Shown here: positions 7,593 to 15,725 of the stretch, piece by piece
Layout: every line of letters starts with the position of its first letter
Numbering within the stretch: position 1 is the first letter of the stretch
Source of the DNA: Nonomuraea helvata
Lineage (GTDB): Bacteria > Actinomycetota > Actinomycetes > Streptosporangiales > Streptosporangiaceae
Reading direction: 5' to 3'
Assembly (NCBI RefSeq): GCF_039535785.1
Contig: NZ_BAAAXV010000012.1
Span: 1-64,000, forward strand
DNA: 64,000 nt
Program-made: the position numbers and the translations under genes
Notes under the pieces: model-generated
Seen by the model: only the letters and a program-made list of their open reading frames with translations
Databases searched by the model: none
Told to the model about the DNA's origin: nothing

Positions 7593-8132
7593 TCACCGGG
7601 CTGTGCGCCGCTTGCCCTCTGTCCATGGCGCACACCACTGGACAGTAGTCCTCGGCGGCGAGCAGGCCGGGGGCGACGGCGGCCTCGTGATGGGATGGCC
7701 CGGGTCGGTGTAGTCGTGAGCGTGACAGCGTGCCGCCACCAGCGCGCTCGCGTCGGGCACCTGGCGGGCCACCCGGCGGATCGCGGCGATCAGCTGGGTG
7801 ATGGTGTCCTGGGTGGCGACCGCATCCAGCAGCACCGCCGAGTACAGCCGTAGGTGTCGGGTTCGCCTTGGCAGGCATAGTGGATTTGCAGCGTCATGTT
7901 CTTGGTCCGCGATCTCCGCCCATGCATCGAGCGCAGAGACCACGAGGTTCCCTTGTTGTTCGGTGAGGCTGATCGTGACCTCGTGCCCGGGCGGTGGCCA
8001 GGTCTCGAGCCCGGCCGCGTCGCGGGGCCAGTCAGGAAGCGCGTCCCATCCAGTGCGGCGGATGCTCCTGCCCAGCTCGGCCACCTCGGCTGGGTCGCCG
8101 TCGGTGGCCTGGGTGTCGATCTCGTTGTCCAT
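7593..8132 (-). CDS. Hypothetical protein, C-terminus probably altered by the IS junction
   Basis: 179 residues starting MDNEIDTQATDGDPAEVAEL. The body reads like a helical four-helix-type domain (EVTISLTEQQGNLVVSALDA; DTITQLIAAIRRVARQVPDA). The last ~30 residues (PPSPPACSPPRTTVQWCAPW) are low complexity and end 10 bp before recognisable transposase sequence. The native end was therefore probably lost when the IS5-type element landed or was deleted. No family recognised. Confidence 0.5.
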   Translation of the reverse strand: MDNEIDTQATDGDPAEVAELGRSIRRTGWDALPDWPRDAAGLETWPPPGHEVTISLTEQQGNLVVSALDAWAEIADQEHDAANPLCLPRRTRHLRLYSAVLLDAVATQDTITQLIAAIRRVARQVPDASALVAARCHAHDYTDPGHPITRPPSPPACSPPRTTVQWCAPWTEGKRRTAR

Positions 8133-8237
8133 GGTGCCGTCGATCATGGCTTGGACGCCTCTTCCGGCCATCCATTGGCCACGCTCGCGGAGGAGTTCGT
8201 TCGGCAGGCACTGTCACAGGTCGTGAGGACGAGGCGG

Positions 8238-8867
8238 TCACGCCAGGACGAGTGCGATGAAGATGAGACAGGCAACGATGTTCACGAGCCAGCCATGCGT
8301 GTCGACCCACTCCCGCACCCGTGGCATGGCGAGCTTCGCCCGTCGGTGAAAGGCGAGGACGGCGAGCAGAGGCACGGCGGCGATCAGGACCGTGGCTGCG
8401 ACGAAGGGCGCCGTCGCCGCGAGGGTCTCGTGGGCCTGCGCCAGCCTGGCGCCCACGGTGGCCATCACCATGATGTCGGAGGGCATGAGCAGGATCACCA
8501 GCAGCCCGGTCGTGAAGGCCTTGCGGGGTCCGGCTGACATGAGCGCGGCCAGCCATGACGGCGGCTCGGCGGTCGCCCGGGTGACGTAGTTCCTGATCGC
8601 GAGCAGGGCCAGCAGAGTGACGAATCCGATCTGGAGGATCGTGCCCAGCGATCCGGGCTCGGAGGGCCGGCCGAGTTCCACCTTTCCGGCCAGCAACGCG
8701 AAGACGGCCCAAGCGATCGCCACGCCGGCCGTGGCGGCGACGGCCACGCCGGTGAGGAAGGCCAGCGACACCCGCACAGGCCGCTCGCTCGTCGCCAGGA
8801 CGATGGCGGACATGATCTGAGGTCCCATCATCATCGTGATGGCGAGCGGCAGTATCGTGAGGTCCAT
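8238..8867 (-). CDS. GAP-family (SfLAP-like) membrane protein
   Basis: 209 residues if it starts at MDLTILPLAITMMMGPQIMS. Six hydrophobic segments are visible, with short basic loops and the PLAxxMMxGPQ start typical of the GAP/sulfolipid-addressing-like membrane family found in mycobacteria and other actinobacteria. A charged cytoplasmic loop (RNYVTRATAEPPSWLAALMS) separates the two halves. Members are linked to export or addressing of lipids, but the substrate here cannot be told. It is divergent from the LacI gene at 8952. Confidence 0.7.
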   Translation of the reverse strand: MDLTILPLAITMMMGPQIMSAIVLATSERPVRVSLAFLTGVAVAATAGVAIAWAVFALLAGKVELGRPSEPGSLGTILQIGFVTLLALLAIRNYVTRATAEPPSWLAALMSAGPRKAFTTGLLVILLMPSDIMVMATVGARLAQAHETLAATAPFVAATVLIAAVPLLAVLAFHRRAKLAMPRVREWVDTHGWLVNIVACLIFIALVLA

Positions 8868-8951
8868 GCCGGGGAGATACCCCCTGGGACGTGGTGCCGG
8901 ACCCGTGGCCGAAGGCGTTATGATCAAACAACACGCCTGCGACGAGGAACG

Positions 8952-9950
8952 ATGTCGAGCATCAAAGAGGTCGCCCGGCTGGCCGGGGTCTCCGTGGGCA
9001 CCGTGAGCAACGTGCTCAACCGGCCCGAGATGGTGGCCGCCGACACCCGGCTGCGGGTGCGGGCGGCGATCGCCCGGCTCGGCTACGTCCGCAACGGCTC
9101 GGCCCGCCAGCTACGGGCCGGGCGCAGCCGCACGATCGGCGTGGTCGCGCTCGACCTCGCCAACCCGTTCTTCATCGATGTGCTGCGCGGCGTCGAGACG
9201 GCCGCGCAGCACGAGGGCCTCACCGTGATGGTCTTCAACAGCAACAAGGACGCCGATCGCGAGGCCGGGCTGCTGGAGACGTTCGAGGAGCAGCGCCCGC
9301 TGGGCGTCCTGATCACCCCGGTCAACGACCCCGGCGAGGAGGAGCGGCTGGGCCGGCTCGTCTCCCGTGGCATCCCGGTGGTGCGTTTCGACAGCTCCGC
9401 GCCGCACCACAACGGCTGTGCCGTCGCCGTGGACGACCTGCTCGGCGGCCGGCTGGCCGGGCGGCACCTGCTGGAGCGGGGGCACCGCCACATCGCCTTC
9501 GCCGGCGGGCCGTTCACCGTACGCCAGGTGCGGCAGCGGCACGACGGCCTGTCCGCCGTGCTCGGCCGGGCCGGGAAGCTGACCGTCATCCCCTTGCCCG
9601 ACCTCACCGTCGCCACCGGCCGCGCGGCCGGCGAGGAGATCGCCACCCTGCCGGCCGCCGACCGGCCCACGGCGGTCTTCTGCGCCAACGACCTGGTCGC
9701 CATCGGAGTGCTGCAGGAGATGACCCAGCGCGGCCTGCGGGTCCCGGCCGATCTGGCCATCCTGGGCTACGACGACATCGACTTCGCCGCCGCGGCCGCC
9801 GTTCCGCTCTCCTCCATCCGGCAGCCGCGCGAGGAGCTCGGCCACACCGCCGCGCTGATGCTGCTGGAGGAGGCCAACGAGCCGGAAGACCACGAGCACC
9901 GCCAGGTGATCTACCAGCCCGACCTGATCGCGCGAGCCTCCACCGGCTAG
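8952..9950 (+). CDS. LacI-family transcriptional regulator
   Basis: 332 residues. The N-terminus MSSIKEVARLAGVSVGTVSN then VLNRPEMVAADTRLRV is a standard LacI helix-turn-helix and hinge. It continues with RLGYVRNGSARQLRAGRSRT and a periplasmic-binding-like sensor domain (IGVVALDLANPFFIDVLRGV; GRLAGRHLLERGHRHIAFAG; AILGYDDIDFAAAAAVPLSS). Full length. The ligand is unknown; probably a sugar. Divergence from the GAP membrane gene suggests that gene or itself as target. Its stop overlaps the convergent PemK gene by 4 bp. Confidence 0.93.
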   Translation: MSSIKEVARLAGVSVGTVSNVLNRPEMVAADTRLRVRAAIARLGYVRNGSARQLRAGRSRTIGVVALDLANPFFIDVLRGVETAAQHEGLTVMVFNSNKDADREAGLLETFEEQRPLGVLITPVNDPGEEERLGRLVSRGIPVVRFDSSAPHHNGCAVAVDDLLGGRLAGRHLLERGHRHIAFAGGPFTVRQVRQRHDGLSAVLGRAGKLTVIPLPDLTVATGRAAGEEIATLPAADRPTAVFCANDLVAIGVLQEMTQRGLRVPADLAILGYDDIDFAAAAAVPLSSIRQPREELGHTAALMLLEEANEPEDHEHRQVIYQPDLIARASTG

Positions 9951-10378
9951 CGGCCGGCCTCCCAGCCGTGGGTCTTCATGAGCCAGGCCGCCACCCGGGC
10001 GAACCGCTCGCCGTCGAGCACCGCGCCCTCCCGCCGGATGTCGTCCTCGTCCAGCACGAAGACCCGGTCCATCCGTACGTACGACACCCGGTCGTCCCGG
10101 CCCCAGGCGCCGAGCTCCAGCCAGTCGGGCCCTTCGTCGCCCTTGCTGGACAGCATCAGGCCCAGCAGCCTGCGCCCCGTCCTGCCCACGATCAGCAGCG
10201 GCCGGTCCTTGCCGCGTGCCGGGTCCTCCTCGTACGGCACCCAGGCCCAGACGATCTCGCCGGGGTCGGCCAGACCGTCGAGGTCGGGGGAGTACGCCAG
10301 AGTGGCGGGGCCGCTGAGGGAGTGGATCTCGCGTACCGCACCCCGGGCGGGCCGGGGGTCCTCACCTAGATCGCGCAT
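9947..10378 (-). CDS. PemK/MazF-family protein
   Basis: 143 residues. The core GEIVWAWVPYEEDPARGKDR then PLLIVGRTGRRLLGLMLSSK matches the actinobacterial branch of the PemK/MazF (SH3-like) family, with the P-Y-E-E-D and KDRPxLIVGR motifs. Classical MazF proteins are mRNA-cleaving toxins. This branch is often solitary, and no antitoxin-like small ORF is adjacent here, so toxicity is uncertain. It is transcribed opposite to the LacI gene and overlaps its stop. Confidence 0.75.
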   Translation of the reverse strand: MRDLGEDPRPARGAVREIHSLSGPATLAYSPDLDGLADPGEIVWAWVPYEEDPARGKDRPLLIVGRTGRRLLGLMLSSKGDEGPDWLELGAWGRDDRVSYVRMDRVFVLDEDDIRREGAVLDGERFARVAAWLMKTHGWEAGR

Positions 10379-10424
10379 TGGGGGAGCCTACCGCGCCAGG
10401 TCTCGCACCGAGGCGCTGGTGGAG

Positions 10425-11501
10425 TCAGAGAACCTCGAAGAACGCCCTGATGTCGGAGGCCAGCGCTTCGGGGGCCTGCAGGGCGGCGTAGTGGCCGCCG
10501 GTCGGGAACTCCGACCAGTGGACCACGTTGTGCGCCCGCTCGGCGTACCGCCTGACCGTGCTGTCCCCCGGGAACACGGCCACGCCCGTCGGGGTCTTCC
10601 CCGGCGCGTCCGGCACCTCCCAGTCGCCGCCGCTCTCCCGGTAGATGCGGGCAGCTGACCCGGCCGTGCCGGTGAGCCAGAAAAGGGTGACATCGGTGAG
10701 GATGTCGTCGGCGGGCACCCCGCCCACGTCCCGCCCCCATGAGGCGAACGCGTCGAGCGTCCAGCCCAGCAGCCCGGCGGGGGAGTCCGCCAGCGCGTAC
10801 GCGAGCGTCTGCGGCCTGGTGCCCTGGATGGCCGCGTACCCGGAGAACTCCCGCCGCCACCGCTCGACGCCGCGCGCCCGCTCCACCTCCGCCTCCGTCA
10901 GCCCCGACATGTCGTCGGTGACGAACGCGGTGAGGGCGTTCACGTGCACGCCCACCACCCGTTCTGGAGCCAGCCGGGCGACGGCGGGCGAGACCAGGGC
11001 GCCGAAGTCGCCGCCGTGCGCGCCGTACCGGGAGTAGCCGAGCCGCGACATCAGCTCCACCCAGGCGGCGGCGACGCGCCGCACGCCCCAGCCCGGCTCC
11101 GTGGTCGGGCCCGAGAACGCGAACCCGGGGATGGACGGGATCACCAGATGGAAGTCGCGGCTGAGCGGCCCGGCGACGCGCGAGAAGTCCGCGAACGTGC
11201 TGGGCCATCCGTGCGTCAGCAGCAGCGGCAGCGCGTCCGCCCGGGCCGAGCGCACGTGCGCGAAGTGCACCCGCTGGCCGTCGATCACGGTGGTGTACTG
11301 CGGGAACGCGTTGAGCCGGGCCTCGTGCGCGCGCCACGAGTAGCCGTCGAGCCAGTGGCCGGCCAGCTCGCGCACCGCCTCGGGCGGCACGCCGTACGAC
11401 CAGCCGACCCCGTCCAGGGCATCCGGCCAGCGGGTGCGCTCCAGCCGCTCGCGCAGGTCGTCGAGCCGGTCCTGGGATATGTCGATGACGAATTCGTCCA
11501 T
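10425..11501 (-). CDS. Epoxide hydrolase (alpha/beta hydrolase)
   Basis: 358 residues from MDEFVIDISQDRLDDLRERL. Residues ~1-110 are the epoxide-hydrolase N-terminal domain (RTRWPDALDGVGWSYGVP). HGWP (97-100) gives the oxyanion hole, and HGGDFGA (162-168) holds the nucleophile Asp165. A cap domain and a C-terminal GGHYAALQAPEALA with the likely catalytic His follow. The reaction is hydrolysis of an epoxide to a diol; physiological substrate unknown. Divergent by 42 bp from a WYL regulator at 11544, which is the probable regulator. Confidence 0.9.
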   Translation of the reverse strand: MDEFVIDISQDRLDDLRERLERTRWPDALDGVGWSYGVPPEAVRELAGHWLDGYSWRAHEARLNAFPQYTTVIDGQRVHFAHVRSARADALPLLLTHGWPSTFADFSRVAGPLSRDFHLVIPSIPGFAFSGPTTEPGWGVRRVAAAWVELMSRLGYSRYGAHGGDFGALVSPAVARLAPERVVGVHVNALTAFVTDDMSGLTEAEVERARGVERWRREFSGYAAIQGTRPQTLAYALADSPAGLLGWTLDAFASWGRDVGGVPADDILTDVTLFWLTGTAGSAARIYRESGGDWEVPDAPGKTPTGVAVFPGDSTVRRYAERAHNVVHWSEFPTGGHYAALQAPEALASDIRAFFEVL

Positions 11502-11522
11502 GTCCCCGACGCTAGACGCCAA

Positions 11523-11543
11523 TGCGGCCAGAATCGGGCCACA
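11523..11543. promoter_or_regulatory. Dyad TG-n-GGCC-n7-GGCC-n-CA, candidate WYL operator
   Basis: TGCGGCC (11523-11529) and GGCCACA (11537-11543) form an interrupted dyad with a 7-bp spacer. It fills most of the 42-bp gap between the epoxide hydrolase and WYL starts. A bound regulator would cover both start regions. No footprint is known, so this is inference. Confidence 0.35.
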
Positions 11544-12497
11544 ATGGTGACCGTGTTGAACACGTCGGCGAGACTGCTGCGCCTGCTGTCGCTTCTCCAG
11601 GCCAGGCGCGACTGGTCCAGCGCCGATCTGGCGGAGCGGCTCGGCGTCGCCCCGAGGACGGTGCGCCGCGACGTCGACCGGCTGCGCAGCCTCGGCTACC
11701 CGGTCGTTTCGACGCCCGGCGTCGCCGGCGGCTACCGGCTGGGCGCGGGCGCCGAGCTGCCGCCGCTGCTGCTCGACGACGAGGAGGCCGTCGCGGTCGC
11801 GGTCGGCCTGCGCACCGCCGCGAACGGCACCGTGACCGGCATCGAGGAGGCCTCCCTGCGCGCGCTGGCCAAGCTCGAGCAGGTCCTGCCCGCCCGCCTG
11901 CGCGACCGCGTCAACACGCTGCAGCGCCACACCGTACGGATCAACCGCGAGGGACCCACCGTCGACGCCGACGTGCTCACCCGCGTCGCCGCCGCCTGCC
12001 GCGACCGCGAGCAGCTCCGCTTCGACTACACCGGCCACCAGGGCGACAGCGCGCTCAGGAGGGTGGAGCCGCACAGCCTCGTCACCAAGGGCAACCGCTG
12101 GTACCTGGTCGGCTGGGACGCCGATCGCCGCGACTGGCGCACGTACCGTGCCGACCGGATGCGCCTGCGGACCCCGAACGGCCCGCGCTTCACCCCGCGC
12201 GAGCCGCCCGAGCCCGACGTGGCCGCCTGGGTGCAGCACCGGCTGGCGCACCAGATGTGGCCCTTCGAGGCCCGCTTCCTCGTGCACGCCCCCGCCGAGC
12301 GGCTCGCGGACAGGACGTCGGGCACGGTCGAGCCGGTGGACGACCGGACGTGCCTGCTCACCCTGCGCGGGGACGACCTGCGGCTGATGGCCGTGGCGGT
12401 CGCGTTCCTGGACGTGGAGGTCGAGGTGCTGGAGCCGGTGGAGCTGAAGGAACAGCTGCGCGCTCTCGGTGAACGGCTGCTCTCCTCTAGAATCTGA
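11544..12497 (+). CDS. YafY-type HTH/WYL-domain transcriptional regulator
   Basis: 317 residues starting MVTVLNTSARLLRLLSLLQA. A DeoR-like winged helix is at 10-65 (WSSADLAERLGVAPRTVRRD then VDRLRSLGYPVVST). The WYL domain is at ~135-215 (QLRFDYTGHQGD; HSLVTKGNRWYLVGWDADRR; RTYRADRM), and a WCX-like C-terminal extension follows. WYL domains sense small ligands or nucleic acids. Divergent from the epoxide hydrolase; followed after 4 bp by a thioesterase gene, so these two are probably one transcript. Confidence 0.9.
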   Translation: MVTVLNTSARLLRLLSLLQARRDWSSADLAERLGVAPRTVRRDVDRLRSLGYPVVSTPGVAGGYRLGAGAELPPLLLDDEEAVAVAVGLRTAANGTVTGIEEASLRALAKLEQVLPARLRDRVNTLQRHTVRINREGPTVDADVLTRVAAACRDREQLRFDYTGHQGDSALRRVEPHSLVTKGNRWYLVGWDADRRDWRTYRADRMRLRTPNGPRFTPREPPEPDVAAWVQHRLAHQMWPFEARFLVHAPAERLADRTSGTVEPVDDRTCLLTLRGDDLRLMAVAVAFLDVEVEVLEPVELKEQLRALGERLLSSRI

Positions 12498-12501
12498 TTC
12501 T

Positions 12502-13284
12502 GTGTCAGCGTTCTTCACGCAGAAGCAGGGCGAGCTGGTGCCCGCGCCGCACGCCCGCGGCCCCTGGTCCTCCGACATGCTCCACGGCCGCCTGCTCGGC
12601 GGGCTGGCCGCGCGGGCCATCGAGACGCGGTACGCCCAGCCGGGGCTGCACTTCGCCCGGCTGACGGTCGATCTGTTCCGCAGCAGCCCGATGATGCCGG
12701 TCACGGTGGAGACCTCGATGATCAGGTCCGGACGCCGGATCCTGGTGGCCGACGCGATCATCTCCACCGAGCAGGGGGTGATCGGGCGGGCCGGCGCGGT
12801 GCTGCTGCGGCAGGGCGAGCAGCCGGGCGGCGAGCAGACGTTCGTCACGCCCGCGTGGGATTCGCCCCCGCCCGACGCGCCGCCGCCGGTGGACGGGCGC
12901 GTCGCGTGGTCCCCGCCGTTCGACCTGTGGCGGGTGACGGAGTGGGGCGAGCCGGGTCCCGGGCGGGTGTGGGTGCGGGAGACGCATCCGCTGGTGGACG
13001 AGGAGCCTCTGACCCCGTTCGTCCGTGCGGCGCTGGCCGCCGACTTCGCCAGCCCGCTGAGCAACGCGGGGGTGGAGGGGCTGCAGTTCATCAACGCCGA
13101 CTACACCCTCACGCTCGCCCGGCTCCCGGCCGATGAGCTGATCGGGGTCGAGACCACCGGCCACCTGAGCGCCGACGGCGTGGCGACCGGGCAGGTCACC
13201 ATGCACGACACGACCGGACCGTTCGGGTTCTGCGTGGTCACGGCGCTGGCCAACCCGGTCGCCATCGGCGGCCGCCGGTCCTGA
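12502..13284 (+). CDS. Acyl-CoA thioesterase-like (double hotdog) protein
   Basis: 260 residues from a GTG, VSAFFTQKQGELVPAPHARG. The size and layout fit the TesB-like thioesterase family: a first hotdog with WSSDMLHGRLLGGLAARAIE, a proline-rich linker, and a second hotdog with SPLSNAGVEGLQFINADYTL. It probably hydrolyses an acyl-CoA. The start lies 4 bp after the WYL gene stop, suggesting translational coupling. Substrate not predictable. Confidence 0.75.
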   Translation: MSAFFTQKQGELVPAPHARGPWSSDMLHGRLLGGLAARAIETRYAQPGLHFARLTVDLFRSSPMMPVTVETSMIRSGRRILVADAIISTEQGVIGRAGAVLLRQGEQPGGEQTFVTPAWDSPPPDAPPPVDGRVAWSPPFDLWRVTEWGEPGPGRVWVRETHPLVDEEPLTPFVRAALAADFASPLSNAGVEGLQFINADYTLTLARLPADELIGVETTGHLSADGVATGQVTMHDTTGPFGFCVVTALANPVAIGGRRS

Positions 13285-13319
13285 CGGGATTGTCGTACCC
13301 GTGGCGTAGCGTTCGGCGG

Positions 13320-14264
13320 GTGCGTTCAGCTGTTCGTCTCGCCGCCGGTGACGGGTTCCGTCTCGACGCGGTGACCTGCGTCGACGACCATCGCGGGTGG
13401 TCGGCGCCCGAGGTCGGCTCCCGGCACGGCCTGGTGCTGGTGCGTCGCGGCATGTTCCGGCGCATGGCGGACGGCCGGGCCGCCGTGCTCGACCCGACGA
13501 TGGCATACCTCTCGGTGCCCGGCGAGGAGGAGCACTTCGCCCATCCGGCCGGCGGCGACGTGTGCACCTCGGTGTCCCTGTCGCCTCGGCTGTGGCACAA
13601 GCTCGCCGGTGAGGGCCCGCTCCCGGCCCGTCCCACCCTCTACGTGGACGCCCGCCTGGACCTCGCCCACCGGCGCTTTCTCGTGGCGGCGCGCGGCGGC
13701 GACCCGGCCTTCGAGCTGGCCGAGTCCCTGCTCTCCCTCATCGGCGCCGCCCTCGGGCAGCTGACGCCCGCCCCCTCCGGCGGGGGAGCGTCGAGAGCGG
13801 CCACCGCTGCTGCCACCGGTACGGGCAGCACCGAGGTGAGCGCCCGTACCGGCAGATTCTCCGGAGGACGTGTCATCAAGGGGAGATCCGGCCGGGGGAG
13901 CGGGGGATCGCCGGGTGCCGTCGTCAGGACCAGCGCGGCGATCGCCGACGCCGCTCGCGAGGCCATCGGGGCCGATCACCCCGCGGCCGGCGGGCTGCTG
14001 TCGCTGGCCGAGCTCCTGGCCGTCTCGCCGTACCAGCTCAGCCGGGCGTTCACCCGGGAGCTCGGCGTCTCCCTGACCCACTACCGCAACCGCGTGCGCG
14101 TGGGGCGGGCGCTCGACCGGCTGGAGGACGGGGAGACGAGCCTGGCCGGCCTGGCCGCCGATCTGGGCTTCGCCGACCAGGCCCACCTGACCCGTACGAT
14201 CCGCCGCCACGCCGGCCAGACCCCTACGGCCCTGCGCCGCCTGCTCGCCGCCCGAGATTCCTGA
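13320..14264 (+). CDS. AraC-family transcriptional regulator
   Basis: 314 residues from the GTG at 13320; a TTG ten codons earlier is an alternative. The N-terminal cupin-like sensor (residues ~1-145) has HRGWSAPEVGSRHGLVLVRR. A disordered Gly/Ser/Arg-rich linker of about 60 residues follows (PAPSGGGASRAATAAATGTG), unusually long for AraC proteins. The C-terminal AraC domain has LLAVSPYQLSRAFTRELGVS and GLAADLGFADQAHLTRTIRR. Target unknown. It is convergent with, and 4 bp from, the VOC gene. Confidence 0.88.
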   Translation: MRSAVRLAAGDGFRLDAVTCVDDHRGWSAPEVGSRHGLVLVRRGMFRRMADGRAAVLDPTMAYLSVPGEEEHFAHPAGGDVCTSVSLSPRLWHKLAGEGPLPARPTLYVDARLDLAHRRFLVAARGGDPAFELAESLLSLIGAALGQLTPAPSGGGASRAATAAATGTGSTEVSARTGRFSGGRVIKGRSGRGSGGSPGAVVRTSAAIADAAREAIGADHPAAGGLLSLAELLAVSPYQLSRAFTRELGVSLTHYRNRVRVGRALDRLEDGETSLAGLAADLGFADQAHLTRTIRRHAGQTPTALRRLLAARDS

Positions 14265-14268
14265 TGTC

Positions 14269-14619
14269 TCAGCCTTCCATGACGCAGAAGGGGTGACCTT
14301 CGGGATCGATGAGCACGGTCCAGTCGGCGCCGCCCGGCTGGACGTCGGGCACGGTGGCGCCGAGCCCGGCAAGCTCCTTCTTGGCGGCCTCGACGTCGGG
14401 GACCTTGAACTCGAGGTGCACGTGCTTCCCGCCGTTCGGCCAGCCGGGCCCCTGATAGCCGTCGACCCGCTGGAACGAGATCGACACCGGGCCGCCTTCG
14501 AGCCCGACGAAGTCGTCATCGCCCGAGCCGACCTGCAGCCCGGTGGCCTTGGCGTAGAAGGCCGCCAGCGCGGCGGGGTCGGCGCAGTCGATGACGATGG
14601 AGGTAAGAGTCGCTGTCAT
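14269..14619 (-). CDS. VOC-family (glyoxalase/bleomycin-resistance-like) protein
   Basis: 116 residues starting MTATLTSIVIDCADPAALAA. It has the two beta-alpha-beta-beta-beta modules of a VOC protein: FYAKATGLQVGSGDDDFVGL, then GGKHVHLEFKVPDVEAAKKE, and the final LIDPEGHPFCVMEG. His in KHVHLEF and Glu in the second module are at usual metal-ligand places. These small actinobacterial VOC proteins usually lack an assigned substrate. A dead relative is at 5494-5625. Confidence 0.82.
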   Translation of the reverse strand: MTATLTSIVIDCADPAALAAFYAKATGLQVGSGDDDFVGLEGGPVSISFQRVDGYQGPGWPNGGKHVHLEFKVPDVEAAKKELAGLGATVPDVQPGGADWTVLIDPEGHPFCVMEG

Positions 14620-14706
14620 GCACCCAGCCTGGCGGCGACGGGACGGCCCGGTCTTGAACATCCTTGCACCGCCACCGGGGATGCCTGAGCGCCGAGGGCT
14701 GCGGCC

Positions 14707-15651
14707 TCACGCCCGGAACGTGCGCCGGTAGGCGTCCGGCGGCACGCCGACCGTGCGGTGGAAATGGCGGCGCAGTGTCGTCGCCGTGCCCATGCCCGCG
14801 GCCGAGGCGATGGCGTCGACGCTGTCGTCCGTGGTCTCCAGCAGCTCCTGCGCGCGGCGGATCCGCTGCGTCAGCAGCCACTGCAGCGGGGTGGTGCCGG
14901 TTGCCGAGCGGAAGTGGCGGGCCAGGTGGCGCGAGCTCATGTTCGCCTGGCGGGCCAGGTCCTCCACGGTGAGCGGCTGGTCCAGCCGCCGCATCACCCA
15001 GGTGAGCAGCTCGGCCAGGGGATGGTCGTCCTGGGCCGGCACCGGTGTGGAGACGAACTGGGCCTGGCCGCCCGCCCGGTGGGGCGGCACGACCAGGCGG
15101 CGGGCGACCACGTTGGCGATCGCCGAGCCGTGGTCGCGGCGGACCAGGTGCAGGCACAGGTCCATCGCCGCGGCCTTGCCCGCGGACGTGAGCACGCTGC
15201 CGTTGTCCACGTAGAGCACGTCCGGGTCGACCTCCACCCGGGGATAGCGCGCGGCCAGCGCCTCGGTGTGGGCCCAGTGCGTGGTCGCGCGCAGCCCGTC
15301 CAGCAGGCCGGCGGCGGCGAGCACGAACACGCCCGTGCACAGGGAGACCACCCGCGCGCCCGACTCGTGGGCCGCGCGTACCGCCTGGACCAGATCGGCC
15401 GGCGGGTCCTCGTCGACGTCCGCCAGGGCGGGGACGATCACGGTGCCGGCGTGCGCCAGCCAGTCGAGCCCGCAGTCCGGTTCCAGCAGGAACCGGCCGA
15501 CCCGGACGGCGTGCGTGCCGCACACCCGGACGTCGTACCAGGGGCTCGGCACGGCGTCCGGGGCGGAGCCGAAGACCTCGTAGGCCAGGGCCAGCTCGAA
15601 GTGGAGCATTCCGTCGGTGGCGGCGACCGCGAGGGAGCGCGGGACAGACAT
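14707..15651 (-). CDS. GlxA-type regulator (DJ-1/PfpI plus AraC HTH)
   Basis: 314 residues from MSVPRSLAVAATDGMLHFEL. Residues ~5-175 form a DJ-1/PfpI-like domain, with the nucleophile-elbow-like SLCTGVFVLAAAGLLDGLRA. Residues ~210-310 form an AraC DNA-binding domain (EDLARQANMSSRHLARHFRS; TPLQWLLTQRIRRAQELLE). Full length. Divergent from the saccharopine dehydrogenase-like gene at 15726, so that gene is the likely target. Confidence 0.9.
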   Translation of the reverse strand: MSVPRSLAVAATDGMLHFELALAYEVFGSAPDAVPSPWYDVRVCGTHAVRVGRFLLEPDCGLDWLAHAGTVIVPALADVDEDPPADLVQAVRAAHESGARVVSLCTGVFVLAAAGLLDGLRATTHWAHTEALAARYPRVEVDPDVLYVDNGSVLTSAGKAAAMDLCLHLVRRDHGSAIANVVARRLVVPPHRAGGQAQFVSTPVPAQDDHPLAELLTWVMRRLDQPLTVEDLARQANMSSRHLARHFRSATGTTPLQWLLTQRIRRAQELLETTDDSVDAIASAAGMGTATTLRRHFHRTVGVPPDAYRRTFRA

Positions 15652-15725
15652 CATGTCGGAAATTGTACGGGTCATGTCGTTCCAGACACTGGGCATCGAT
15701 GCGCCAACCGGCCAGGATTTCCGCA

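Noticed and set aside
6826-7878. 350-codon frame read as one transposase
   Set aside because: Its first ~170 codons are a shadow of 7593-8132 and of the first transposase frame; only the part after the slip site is transposase.
10425-13094. 889-codon reverse frame extending past the epoxide hydrolase
   Set aside because: Only codons from 11501 down match the hydrolase; the upstream part is antisense to the WYL and thioesterase genes.
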